A DNA stretch of 64,000 nt, taken from contig OW568876.1 of NCBI GenBank assembly GCA_938743325.2, positions 124,001 through 188,000 of the forward strand, read 5' to 3'. Below, one piece after another: positions 1 through 8,182 of this stretch. The notes beneath the pieces are model-generated. The model was not told where the DNA came from and did no database searches. It saw only the letters and a list, made by a program, of their open reading frames with translations. Source of the stretch: Pycnococcus provasolii. Its lineage: Eukaryota; Chlorophyta; Pseudoscourfieldiophyceae; Pseudoscourfieldiales; Pycnococcaceae. Each line of letters starts with the position of its first letter. The stretch's first letter is position 1. The position numbers were made by a program, and so were the translations under genes.

Positions 1-1118
1 ATTATGCGAGGGATGAGAGTTGCGCCGTTCTTGATGATCTGCTTACCAAGCACGACGAAACCCGCCAAGAATGGAAGCAGGCTGAGCACGGAGCTGAAGC
101 TTGCGCCGAGCGCGGCGACCATCGCGGGAAGTCCCGCCATGGATAGCTGGGGAAGCGTCGCGGCAACGAATGTCGTGAGCATGGGAAGGCGGAACGACCA
201 CGACACGCCTGCACCAATCATGCGCACGCGTGCAAAGTACGGCCGATTCCAGATGAAAAGGCACTTGTCCCACCCATTCATGGGAAGTTCTCTCCAGAAG
301 TCGCGCTCTTTCTCTGTTGGCAGCTTGCCTGTGTTTGGGTCCCGTGGCAGTTCGCCACCGGTGAGAGAATATCCGCTCGGAGGCAGTGGTCCTGTCACCT
401 TGAGGATGTTCAGGACTGCATTGCTTCGCCACCCCGCGGCTGTCTTTCCCATGCGTCCGGTGAGACTTTCTGCCGCGTTCGCGACGGCGCCGCCCGTGGA
501 TGACGACATACCTGTGATGGTAGTCTGGAACACGCTCCCCACGGACGTCTGCTCCTCCAGCATCCTGTCGATGGCTGCCAAGTCAGCCTCCATCTGCATC
601 GACGCCGGAAGCGGTGTGGAAGTTTTCTTGCTCGACGACGCCGTGCGACGCCTCTTCGTTTCGGGAAGGTTTTCGTCGCTGTCGTCGTAGCTTTCGAGCA
701 TCGTGGTATCGTCTTCGTCGAAGCTGGCAGCTGCGAGCTGCACGTCGTTTGGAAATGCGCCAGCAAAGTCGTAGTCGTCCTCGTCATCCTCGCTTAGCAG
801 ACAGTACATGTCGTCGTCCCACGGCGGATCTTCGCCGTTTGGAAAGTGCATCCTCGTTCTGCTTCCGACGGACGTCGTCGCGAACCTGACGACGTTTGAA
901 AATGCGGTGTTCGTTCTGTGTATCAACGTGCTCACCTCGTCGGAGACGGCAGTCAGACGCGAGACGGACTGTTTCTGAGAGGAGGAGGAGGAGGAGGAGG
1001 AGGAGGAGGAAGGCGATGGCGACGACGACGCGTTTTTCGGCGTTTGTGCTCTTGTGAGCACAAGAGCGGCGTGCTTTCTTCTACGGAAGGGTGCTGCTGA
1101 CTTTCTTTGAACGTTCAT
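1..1118 (-). CDS. Unrecognised membrane protein, 3' end cut by window edge
   Basis: An uninterrupted minus-strand frame runs from an ATG at 1118 to the left edge (about 372 codons, no stop seen), so the C-terminus is missing. The N-terminus is basic and rich in Ala/Ser (starts MNVQRKSAAPFRRRKHA), which would suit a plastid or mitochondrial leader. It is followed by a serine run coded by a TCC repeat, then an acidic stretch and a basic KRRR patch. The better-conserved-looking part is C-terminal: PRDPNTGKLPTEKERDFW, then NGWDKCLFIWNRPYF, then at least two hydrophobic segments separated by short loops. I do not recognise the family. The frame is supported by its length and GC-rich codon use, whereas the overlapping plus-strand ORF is its shadow. 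No in-frame stop lies just upstream, so an earlier start is possible. Confidence 0.7.
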   Translation of the reverse strand, partial: MNVQRKSAAPFRRRKHAALVLTRAQTPKNASSSPSPSSSSSSSSSSSQKQSVSRLTAVSDEVSTLIHRTNTAFSNVVRFATTSVGSRTRMHFPNGEDPPWDDDMYCLLSEDDEDDYDFAGAFPNDVQLAAASFDEDDTTMLESYDDSDENLPETKRRRTASSSKKTSTPLPASMQMEADLAAIDRMLEEQTSVGSVFQTTITGMSSSTGGAVANAAESLTGRMGKTAAGWRSNAVLNILKVTGPLPPSGYSLTGGELPRDPNTGKLPTEKERDFWRELPMNGWDKCLFIWNRPYFARVRMIGAGVSWSFRLPMLTTFVAATLPQLSMAGLPAMVAALGASFSSVLSLLPFLAGFVVLGKQIIKNGATLIPRI

Positions 1119-1955
1119 CCACCTCCACTCGCGCAATGTAGATTTCCTCCTGATGCGCTCTAGAGCTCCTCCTGAGGTAGCCCCGCCACAAGCCGCAGAA
1201 GCCCCACAAGAAGCCCCACAAGCCCCTGAGGTGGAGGCACGCAGGTGCGAGCATCTCCGAGACCCACAATGAGAGGACTCCTGGGCACCACCACAAGTGC
1301 CCGCCATATACCCGCCTCCTATACCCGCCATGGGTACCCCCGGACTAGGAACGCGTTAATCTTCGCAGAGGGAGTGAAATAAATGCGCTTCGAACACAAA
1401 TGTCTCGAGACCAAAGCACAGCACAGGTAATAAGGGTATTTGGAATCGCATTACCCTAACCTAATACCGTGGAAGTACTGTAATATTCGGTTGAAGGGGG
1501 AGAATCTACGCTTCCGTGCTCGCCGTCCATTCCGTCTTTTTTTTGTCGGTCAAACCTAGGGTACCACGGTGGATCCCTCCATCTATCCATTCATTCAACG
1601 GCAATGGTGGATCCCCAAACCCGAATCGTTTCAGGTTTCAACTTTCAAGACCTCTTTCTTTCTCCCGTATCTCCGGAGCGTTGATTTCGCTCGATGTGGT
1701 TTTCCTAAATCCTAATGCCCGTTATAACCCTAATAATGCCCTAACCTAACCCTAACCCTAACCCTAACCCTAATGCCCTAATGCCCTAATGCCCTCCTGC
1801 CCTCCCCTGCCCTAATAACCCTCTGCCGCACCGCCGCCGCCATCACATCCGCCATCTTCCGCCATTCTCACCCTTTGAATACACACTACACTTCCTTCTC
1901 CTACAAGTTTGACCTTCTTCATTTCAGTCATTTTGTCAGTCATTTTGTCAGTAAA
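1119..1955. other. Divergent spacer between the edge gene and RIO2, with telomere-like run
   Basis: This spacer of about 840 nt separates two divergent genes. I see no convincing coding sequence. It holds a CCCTAA run at 1741-1772, followed by degenerate copies with the unit atgcccta to about 1792. A direct duplication of tcattttgtcag at 1926-1949 lies just before the RIO2 ATG after a pyrimidine-rich stretch. This could be a pair of tandem 3' splice sites of a 5'-UTR intron (a CAG/GTAATA donor lies near 1425), but that is only a guess. Short repeats of gccccacaag occur near 1190-1225. Confidence 0.5.
1741..1792. repeat. Telomere-like CCCTAA run
   Basis: Five CCCTAA units followed by three copies of the derived unit atgcccta, in the spacer upstream of RIO2. 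Confidence 0.9.
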
Positions 1956-3383
1956 ATGAAACTCGACGTCAGCGCGCTAAGGTACCTGTCCGGTGACGAG
2001 TTTCGCACACTCACCGCCGTGGAGATGGGAATGAAAAACCACGAAATCGTTCCCGCGAATCTTGTCGACTCCATCGCTAAACTGAAAAGAGGAGGTGTCA
2101 GAAAAGCACTCGACATTCTGCTCAAGCATAAGCTCGTGCACCACGAAAACAAAATCTACGACGGATTCAGACTCACGCCGCTCGGGTACGACTATCTCGC
2201 CATCAAGGCTCTCATCAACAGAGGGGCGATACACTCAATAGGACGGCAAGTAGGCGTCGGAAAGGAGGCGGACGTGTTCGAAGTACTCGGTCCCTCAAAC
2301 GAAGTACTCATACTCAAGCTGCACAGGCTCGGACGAACGAGCTTTCGTGCAGTCAAGGCGAAAAGAGACTACCTCAAGAGAGGGAAACACTTCAACTGGC
2401 TCTATCTAAGCCGACTCGCGGCGGCGAAGGAGTTCGCTTTCATGCGCGCTCTGCACGACCACGCGTTCCGAACGCCCGTTGCCGTCGACTGCAATCGCCA
2501 CGTCGTGCTGATGACTGCCGCGCCGGGAATTCCGCTCACGCAAAGCCAGGAACTCGCAGAGCCATACGATGCTCTGCGCGAGGCACTTGCCGTCGTCGCG
2601 CGGCTCGCTAGGCACGGGCTTGTGCACTGCGACCTAAACGAATTCAACCTCATCGTCAACGACGACGAGCAGCTCGCCAAGTCCAGATCACCGCGACTCA
2701 CGGTGATTGACTTTCCGCAGATGGTCAGCACGAGCCACCCGAATGCGCGCATGCTGTTCGAGCGCGACGTGCAGAGCCTGCTTCGGTTTTTTTATCGCCG
2801 ATTTCGCGTGCAGGTTCCTGAGGAGGAGGAGGAGGATGTGATCCCGCAGTACGACGAACAGGTTGGCGAAATGGCTGAGGCGAGAGAGCAGGAGGAGCAG
2901 GAGGGCGAAGATGGAGCCATGCTGAGTCGGCTGGATGCTGAGCTGAGGGCGTCAGGCTTCGACAACTGGGCTGGCGAGGACTTGACTGCTGACAGACTGA
3001 ATGCCAGCGACGATGAGGAGGAAGAGGAGGAGGAGGAGGAGGAGGACGACGACGACGACGACGACGAGAACGAGGGCCGAGTGCGGAGAGAGACGACATC
3101 CGCTCATGCTGAGGATTCTGGCAACAACGAGTGTGAAGAAGAAGAAGAAGAAGAAGAAGAAGAAGATGATGATGATGATGACGTTGATGAAGGCAGCTCA
3201 ACAATGCAACGTCGCCGAACTGGAAAGAAAAAAGTAAAAGATGTGGCGGCTGTTGAAAAGCGTGTTGGGGAGGAAATGCGTGCACGAGCAGCACGAGAGG
3301 CTGCACGCGCAAAGATGAAAGCCGCCATGGCACGTGGACGTGCCAACAAAAAGGGTGGCAAATCCGGCCGCGACGGATTTTAA
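1956..3383 (+). CDS. RIO2: RIO2-type atypical serine/threonine kinase
   Basis: RIO2 is the kinase/ATPase of late 40S ribosomal subunit maturation, acting on cytoplasmic pre-40S particles. The protein has the RIO2 N-terminal winged-helix region (MKLDVSALRYLSGDEFRTL, residues 1-90), then the kinase core. The core has the glycine-poor loop GVGKEADVF, the lysine region LILKLHRLGR, the catalytic loop HCDLNEFN and the metal-binding IDFPQMVS. The tail is highly acidic, with long E and D runs coded by GAG, GAC and GAA/GAT repeats at about 3015-3180, and ends in a Lys/Arg-rich segment. The ORF stays open upstream to 1875, but the family's usual N-terminus matches the ATG at 1956. It converges on the thioesterase-like gene with 69 nt between the stops. 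Confidence 0.95.
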   Translation: MKLDVSALRYLSGDEFRTLTAVEMGMKNHEIVPANLVDSIAKLKRGGVRKALDILLKHKLVHHENKIYDGFRLTPLGYDYLAIKALINRGAIHSIGRQVGVGKEADVFEVLGPSNEVLILKLHRLGRTSFRAVKAKRDYLKRGKHFNWLYLSRLAAAKEFAFMRALHDHAFRTPVAVDCNRHVVLMTAAPGIPLTQSQELAEPYDALREALAVVARLARHGLVHCDLNEFNLIVNDDEQLAKSRSPRLTVIDFPQMVSTSHPNARMLFERDVQSLLRFFYRRFRVQVPEEEEEDVIPQYDEQVGEMAEAREQEEQEGEDGAMLSRLDAELRASGFDNWAGEDLTADRLNASDDEEEEEEEEEEDDDDDDDENEGRVRRETTSAHAEDSGNNECEEEEEEEEEEDDDDDDVDEGSSTMQRRRTGKKKVKDVAAVEKRVGEEMRARAAREAARAKMKAAMARGRANKKGGKSGRDGF

Positions 3384-3452
3384 TGCGAGTTTTGTATCAT
3401 AGTATACTTTTTTTCCTTTTTTCTACAACAATTTACAACATGAGAAGAACGC

Positions 3453-4523
3453 CTACTCGTCGTCGTCGCCGCCGTCGTCATCTTGCATATCTGCGATGAG
3501 CTGAGCAATGTCCGCAACACGCCTAGCGACGCTCTTCGCAACCTTGTGACGCAACTTTTCATCCTGCAGGTAGTAGTGATCTCCGTTCCAGCACTCAATC
3601 TCCATGTGCATGCGCGTGCTCAGGCGAGCCCAAGCCTCGAGGAATTCAGGTGTACCCTTTCTTGGGCCAAACTTAGGGTCGTCCTGGCTGACGTACGCAA
3701 CGATAGGGCAGCTGAGAGGCTCCTCGACGCCGATGGGCTCGTACGTGTCGAAGAAGCGTTGATCCGCTCGTATGCTCGGCTCTATGTAAGGCCAGAAGTC
3801 CTCCCGGAAGATGTGCTCTGGCCATCCCCACAGTCTTCCCTCTCGAATGAGCTCGTCGTTGTCGAGCGCGTCCACCCGCCGCCAAGGCCGCGCGTTCAGC
3901 GGAGTCTGCGGTGCAGGCCAGTTGCTGACCACGAGCAGCACGGGGTCCGCCATACCGTTCCTCCTCATTTCGAGAGCCACCTCGTACGCCATCCATGACC
4001 CGCACCCGTGCCCGAAGAAGGCGACGCGTGCGGAAGCCAGCAGTTCCTTGCAGTCTCTCACGAAGTCACGTGCCGCCTGTTTGAGGTTCTCGCACGGCGC
4101 CTCGTTCGCCCTGTGTTCTCTTCCAGGCATCTGCACGGCGCAGAGCTGAACGTGCTTGGCACCTGTAATTTTTGACGGACCTTCCCCATCAATCTTCTTC
4201 AACCCCGCCTTCCCGTCGTCGAGCTCTCCTGACGTGAATCGGCGCTGCCACACTCCGTACGCGGACGCGCCTGCGCCTGCCCAGGGGAAGCAGAAGAGAC
4301 GCACGAGGGGTGGACGATCGTTTGAGTGGGTGCGCAGGTACGGCAGCCACGGATGATACGAAGGCACGGAGGCGGAGGCGGAGGCGGACGCAGAGGCGAG
4401 GGAGCGGTACATGGAGTCGACGTCCGCGGACGTGTGCAACGTTATGAAAGGCGGCGGAGGCGGAGGCGGCACGCCAGGGGGGGGAGGGGGAGCTTCCGCC
4501 ATTGGCAAAAGTAACGGCGGCAA
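3453..4523 (-). CDS. Type II thioesterase-like alpha/beta hydrolase, catalytic Ser replaced
   Basis: This 356-residue protein has a proline-rich N-terminus and a Ser/Ala repeat, then a domain of the GrsT/oleoyl-ACP-hydrolase thioesterase family. The landmarks are LFCFPWAGAGAS (residues 76-87), QMPGREHR (131-138), the nucleophile elbow region FFGHGCGSW (169-177), the acid region SQDDP and the histidine region NGDHYYL (His316). Such enzymes release acyl chains from carrier proteins of fatty acid, polyketide or peptide synthases. The elbow normally reads GHSxG. Here the serine position is Gly173 and the next residue is Cys174, so ordinary Ser hydrolysis is not expected (see findings). It ends in an acidic DDDGGDDDE tail. 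It could be a carrier-protein-binding pseudoenzyme; its substrate is unknown. Confidence 0.8.
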   Translation of the reverse strand: MPPLLLPMAEAPPPPPGVPPPPPPPFITLHTSADVDSMYRSLASASASASASVPSYHPWLPYLRTHSNDRPPLVRLFCFPWAGAGASAYGVWQRRFTSGELDDGKAGLKKIDGEGPSKITGAKHVQLCAVQMPGREHRANEAPCENLKQAARDFVRDCKELLASARVAFFGHGCGSWMAYEVALEMRRNGMADPVLLVVSNWPAPQTPLNARPWRRVDALDNDELIREGRLWGWPEHIFREDFWPYIEPSIRADQRFFDTYEPIGVEEPLSCPIVAYVSQDDPKFGPRKGTPEFLEAWARLSTRMHMEIECWNGDHYYLQDEKLRHKVAKSVARRVADIAQLIADMQDDDGGDDDE

Positions 4524-4682
4524 TCGAAGCTTCCGAACGGGGAGAGGGAAGGGGGACCCGGGAACTGGGAGGTGGAACTGGGGGGTGGTTTATCAACCCC
4601 TAATCTAATCTAATCTGATCAGGATAACATATCAGAACCACATTTTTGTTGTTGTTGTTACTTTCTACGTACCAAAAACACC

Positions 4683-7589
4683 TTACAACTCGTCGTCTGA
4701 GCCTGGATCGCCGTAGCGGAAAATCCCGCGGTGCGCCTTACGCGCCTCGTCCTCGTGACCCTTCAGCGACCTCACAGCCTCGTCACGGTGCGGTCCCGGG
4801 CGCGAGCCACGCGGGTGCAGAAGAGCAACGCCAGCTTGGAGCAGAGCAGCCTGCGCGCTCACGGGCGCAGAAGACGAACTGCTGCTGCTGCTGCTAGCTT
4901 CGCCGGCATCGCTCTTGGGATACACCGTAACCTTGTGAATCGTCGCGCTGAGCCTCGGGCCCTTGCCTTCACCCTTCTCCGTCTCCTCGACGCGGAAGCT
5001 GCACATGCCCTGGAACAGAACCTCGCCGAGCAGTTCCACCGCCTCGCTGCCACCGTCCGCGTTGTAGCTTGGAACGCGAACGTACGCCAGCTGGAAGTGC
5101 TGCGCAAGAGGCGGCGTGCTGAGCAAATCCGGCGTGAGAGGGCGCATGCGGTCCGCGGTGACGCTCTCGCGGTTGCCAAAGTCCACGTAGAAGACGTCGT
5201 AGGAGCTGCCATCCTTAGCGGCACTCTCAACGGATGCACGGTACCACTGCTTGTCGCTGCTGAACTGGCACATCACCATCGTGCCCACAGCGAAGCGGGA
5301 AGCCGGCGGGGCAGCGGAGGCACCAGCCTCCTTCAACGCACCCTGAATGCGCTCGATCGTCGCCTGGTTAGAAGCACGCTGCGCCCAGAATGCACCGCGC
5401 TCTTCAATCTCCGTCACCATGGCGTCGAACGTCTCGCGCGTGTCGGGCCTCGCACCGGCGCCACCCGCGGAGTTTCCCGCACCGTTCTGAGAACCACCAC
5501 CCGCCGCCGCCGCCGCTAGCTCCTCCTCCGTCGGCTCCACGTACGACTCCCAGATGCGAAGCTTTGAGCTCTTCGCGGCGCTTTCTGCATCCTTCAGCTC
5601 TGGTGGGGCGTCGCGACGCATGACGCGAGCGAGACCGTCACGCACGAGCATCACGCTCAGGTCCTCCATCCTCGACGGGTCGTTGCCGATGTACATGCTT
5701 CCAAGGAAGGCGCCGCTCTTGTCGCACGTGACAACTTCCACGTCCACCTCGCGCTGCAGCACGCGGTGGCGGACGCTGCGAAGCGCCTCGTCGCCGTACG
5801 GCTCCGCATCGCGAGGCGCGTCGCCACCTCCGCCTCGACGCGCAGGCGCGGGGGCGCGCACGCCATTCAGCGAGAAGGCGAGCACCGTACTCTGCGCTGG
5901 GATGGTCAGCTTGAGGCGATTCGAGCTGAGCACCGCCTCTACGACGGCGCGCATGCGTCCGCCACGCTGCAGGTGCGGCAGCATCTGCTTCGCCTTGTTC
6001 GCATTCTGAGACGCGTCGTTCGGCTCGCGGCCAACCGGCTCGTCCTTGCCGCTGTGCACACCCTTCTTGCCCTGGATCGCCTTCGCCTCCGCCGCCTGCA
6101 GATCTTCGTACTGCGAGCTGCGCTCGTCGTCCGCGCGATGGCGCTGCACGGTAGCAAGTCCTCGAACTAGCAACATGACAGCGACGTTGTGCTGCTCACC
6201 GCTCGACTTGTCGGGAAGTGACACCGTTGCCATTGTGAGTGACGTCGCGGGGCCCGTCGGGCCCTCGGGGAGCGCGCGCACGTAGTCCACCTCAACGCTC
6301 ACTTTCTTGCCAATGACCGTCTTTCTCAGAAAATCCTTCGACGGCGCCGAGTACGGCTCTCCCTGCCGCCCAGCACGCGCGTTGCCGACACGCGGCGCAC
6401 GCAAGCTCGACAAGCTGATCCGCCTCTCCTGAGCATTCTTTCCCGGCGGGAGGACGACGATAGTGTCGCCTGACACCACCTCGACGACGGTGCCAACGTA
6501 CTTCGTGTCATTCGTCTCGAGGTGCGCGGTGCTGCTCGTGGGAGGCGTCCATCCCGTCCACATGCGAAGACGCTGCTCTTTGGCAGCACGCTCCGTCGCC
6601 CGTAGCTTGGCAGACACCGCAGCCGGGAGCATGCTGGCACTCCAGTCCACCACCTTCGCAAGTCCCTGCGCAAGGAGCGCCTCGGCGAGGTTCACGGAGC
6701 TCGACTGCGCGTGCCCTGCGGCGGCGATGGCTGCCGCGGACCCTCCGCTTGCGTCCGAACCCTCGGGCTTCGTCGTAATCTGCGCGTACAAGTTTCCAAA
6801 TTTGTCCGTGCCGGCGAGCACGAGCTCGCACGTGCGCTGCAGCACATTCATCTCCGTGAAGTGCTTCGCCTCACGCGCGTACGGCTCGGTGGCTGCTGCG
6901 CCGTTGTCTTGACCGCCTGCCTCGCCGCCCTGCGCGGGCTTGCCCAGCTTCGGGCACTGCACACCCGCGGCGTACACGAGCACTGTTTTTGTCGCTCCGT
7001 TCCTCTCGACGGAGACGCGAATGCACGACGCGTTGACAATGCCCTCCGCGAGGCACGTCACGCGCCCTCCGGCGCCTCCTGCATACGACAGCAGTTCTTT
7101 CGGGTCCTCCTTCTGCTCTGGTTGGCGCACCGCCGCGGCGATGGCCGCCTGATCCTTCGTCCACATGCCCAGGCAGTCCGCCTTCGCCTTCTCTTCCGCC
7201 GCCGCCATATCCGCGAGCGCAGGCACCTGCGTTTCCTTTCCTGCAGGCGGCGGCCTGTGCTTGGCCCATCCCGCGCCGATGGCTGCGACTGCGACGTTGG
7301 TTCGCTGGTCGAGGTACACGGTTGCGGATTCCCTGTTTGAGTTGGGAATGGCGTAGTCGATCTTGAAGATGACAGGTTTTCCGATGAGCAGACGTCGCAT
7401 GTACTCGCGTGCGTCTTGTGCGAACGGCTCAGACGGCCTCGATCCGTCGAACGTTCCAAGTCGCGGCGCTGAAACCCCTGAAAGTACGATCTCCTTTTCG
7501 GGGGGTGGTCCCGATCGTACTTTTCCGACGATACAGAGACGATCGCCACTACTTATGGACTTGACGACACCGTTCAGCCAGCCTGACAT
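4683..7589 (-). CDS. TSN: Tudor-SN (staphylococcal nuclease and Tudor domain protein)
   Basis: Tudor-SN/SND1 is a cytoplasmic RNA-binding nuclease and scaffold of stress granules, RNA decay and splicing. The 968-residue protein shows repeated SNase-like domains beginning near residues 5, 170, 365 and 545 (for example VKSISSGDRLCIVGK, GTVVEVVSGDTIVVL and RMRAVVEAVLSSNRL). These are followed by a Tudor domain near 770-825 (FAVGTMVMCQF, WYRASV, YDVFYVDFGN) and a C-terminal partial SNase domain. The length matches the family (about 900-1000). The start MSGWLNGVVKSI fits the first domain directly, so no leader is needed. It is transcribed in the same direction as the thioesterase-like gene and diverges from the SET gene. 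Confidence 0.95.
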   Translation of the reverse strand: MSGWLNGVVKSISSGDRLCIVGKVRSGPPPEKEIVLSGVSAPRLGTFDGSRPSEPFAQDAREYMRRLLIGKPVIFKIDYAIPNSNRESATVYLDQRTNVAVAAIGAGWAKHRPPPAGKETQVPALADMAAAEEKAKADCLGMWTKDQAAIAAAVRQPEQKEDPKELLSYAGGAGGRVTCLAEGIVNASCIRVSVERNGATKTVLVYAAGVQCPKLGKPAQGGEAGGQDNGAAATEPYAREAKHFTEMNVLQRTCELVLAGTDKFGNLYAQITTKPEGSDASGGSAAAIAAAGHAQSSSVNLAEALLAQGLAKVVDWSASMLPAAVSAKLRATERAAKEQRLRMWTGWTPPTSSTAHLETNDTKYVGTVVEVVSGDTIVVLPPGKNAQERRISLSSLRAPRVGNARAGRQGEPYSAPSKDFLRKTVIGKKVSVEVDYVRALPEGPTGPATSLTMATVSLPDKSSGEQHNVAVMLLVRGLATVQRHRADDERSSQYEDLQAAEAKAIQGKKGVHSGKDEPVGREPNDASQNANKAKQMLPHLQRGGRMRAVVEAVLSSNRLKLTIPAQSTVLAFSLNGVRAPAPARRGGGGDAPRDAEPYGDEALRSVRHRVLQREVDVEVVTCDKSGAFLGSMYIGNDPSRMEDLSVMLVRDGLARVMRRDAPPELKDAESAAKSSKLRIWESYVEPTEEELAAAAAGGGSQNGAGNSAGGAGARPDTRETFDAMVTEIEERGAFWAQRASNQATIERIQGALKEAGASAAPPASRFAVGTMVMCQFSSDKQWYRASVESAAKDGSSYDVFYVDFGNRESVTADRMRPLTPDLLSTPPLAQHFQLAYVRVPSYNADGGSEAVELLGEVLFQGMCSFRVEETEKGEGKGPRLSATIHKVTVYPKSDAGEASSSSSSSSSAPVSAQAALLQAGVALLHPRGSRPGPHRDEAVRSLKGHEDEARKAHRGIFRYGDPGSDDEL

Positions 7590-8182
7590 ACTTGTTGAAT
7601 TTTCTTAGATCTAAAAACGAATAGAAGGAAAAACTGAGAAAGAAAGGAGAAAGGAGTGGTAAACTAACAGACAAATAAGCAGGTAGGGAGCCGCCGCCGA
7701 CAAGAATGACACCTAGATTCTTCTTCTTCAGGTGTCAGGGACTTCCAGGAAGTTATTATTAGGGTTCCGGACCCGTACTTCTTTCTCTGCTTCCCAGCTT
7801 CGCATGTCTGCTTCGCAGACCTTCACGGGTAAGAAAGAGAAGGAAATCGCACACCTGACCCTGTTTCTGGTTCGACCCTGTTTCTTCCCCCCGCGGAGAA
7901 AGAAGCTCTCCCCGAGGCTCTCCCCGAGGGGGAACTCCCCCTGATATTTATCTGTCTGTGCCAACTCAACAACCAGGGGCCCTTCTTCCTTCTTCCTCTA
8001 CCCTAACCCTAGCTAGGGTTTGGGTTAGGGTTTTAGCATCTTGGTTCTGGGGTGGTTTGGGGTTTGGGGTTTGTGTGGTTTGGGGTGGGGTTTCGTTTTT
8101 CGTTTCATCTTTATCTTATCCCCAACTACACCTGGTGTGGTGTGGGTTTGGTGTGGTGTCGTGTGGTGTCGTGTGGTGAGTC
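7590..8182. other. Divergent spacer with head-to-head telomere-like repeat and GT-rich tract
   Basis: Spacer between Tudor-SN (-) and the SET gene (+). A CCCTAACCCTA run meets its inverse TAGGG copies at about 8000-8033, making an inverted repeat that could fold. A GT/GGTTTG-rich tract at about 8045-8215 (gtgtggtgtc units) runs into the proposed start of the SET gene. Short ORFs here are low-complexity products of this tract. No RNA gene is recognised. Confidence 0.5.
8000..8033. repeat. Inverted telomere-like repeat
   Basis: CCCTAACCCTAG is joined directly to CTAGGGTTTGGGTTAGGG, so two opposite telomere-like runs meet head to head at a CTAG centre. Confidence 0.85.

Noticed and set aside
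4-690. A 228-residue plus-strand ORF at the left edge
   Set aside because: It is the shadow of the longer minus-strand frame 1-1118, which has better composition and organelle-leader features.
4731-5519. A 262-residue plus-strand ORF inside the Tudor-SN gene
   Set aside because: It is antisense to a certain gene, Arg/Ala-rich as expected for a GC-rich shadow, with no recognisable domain.
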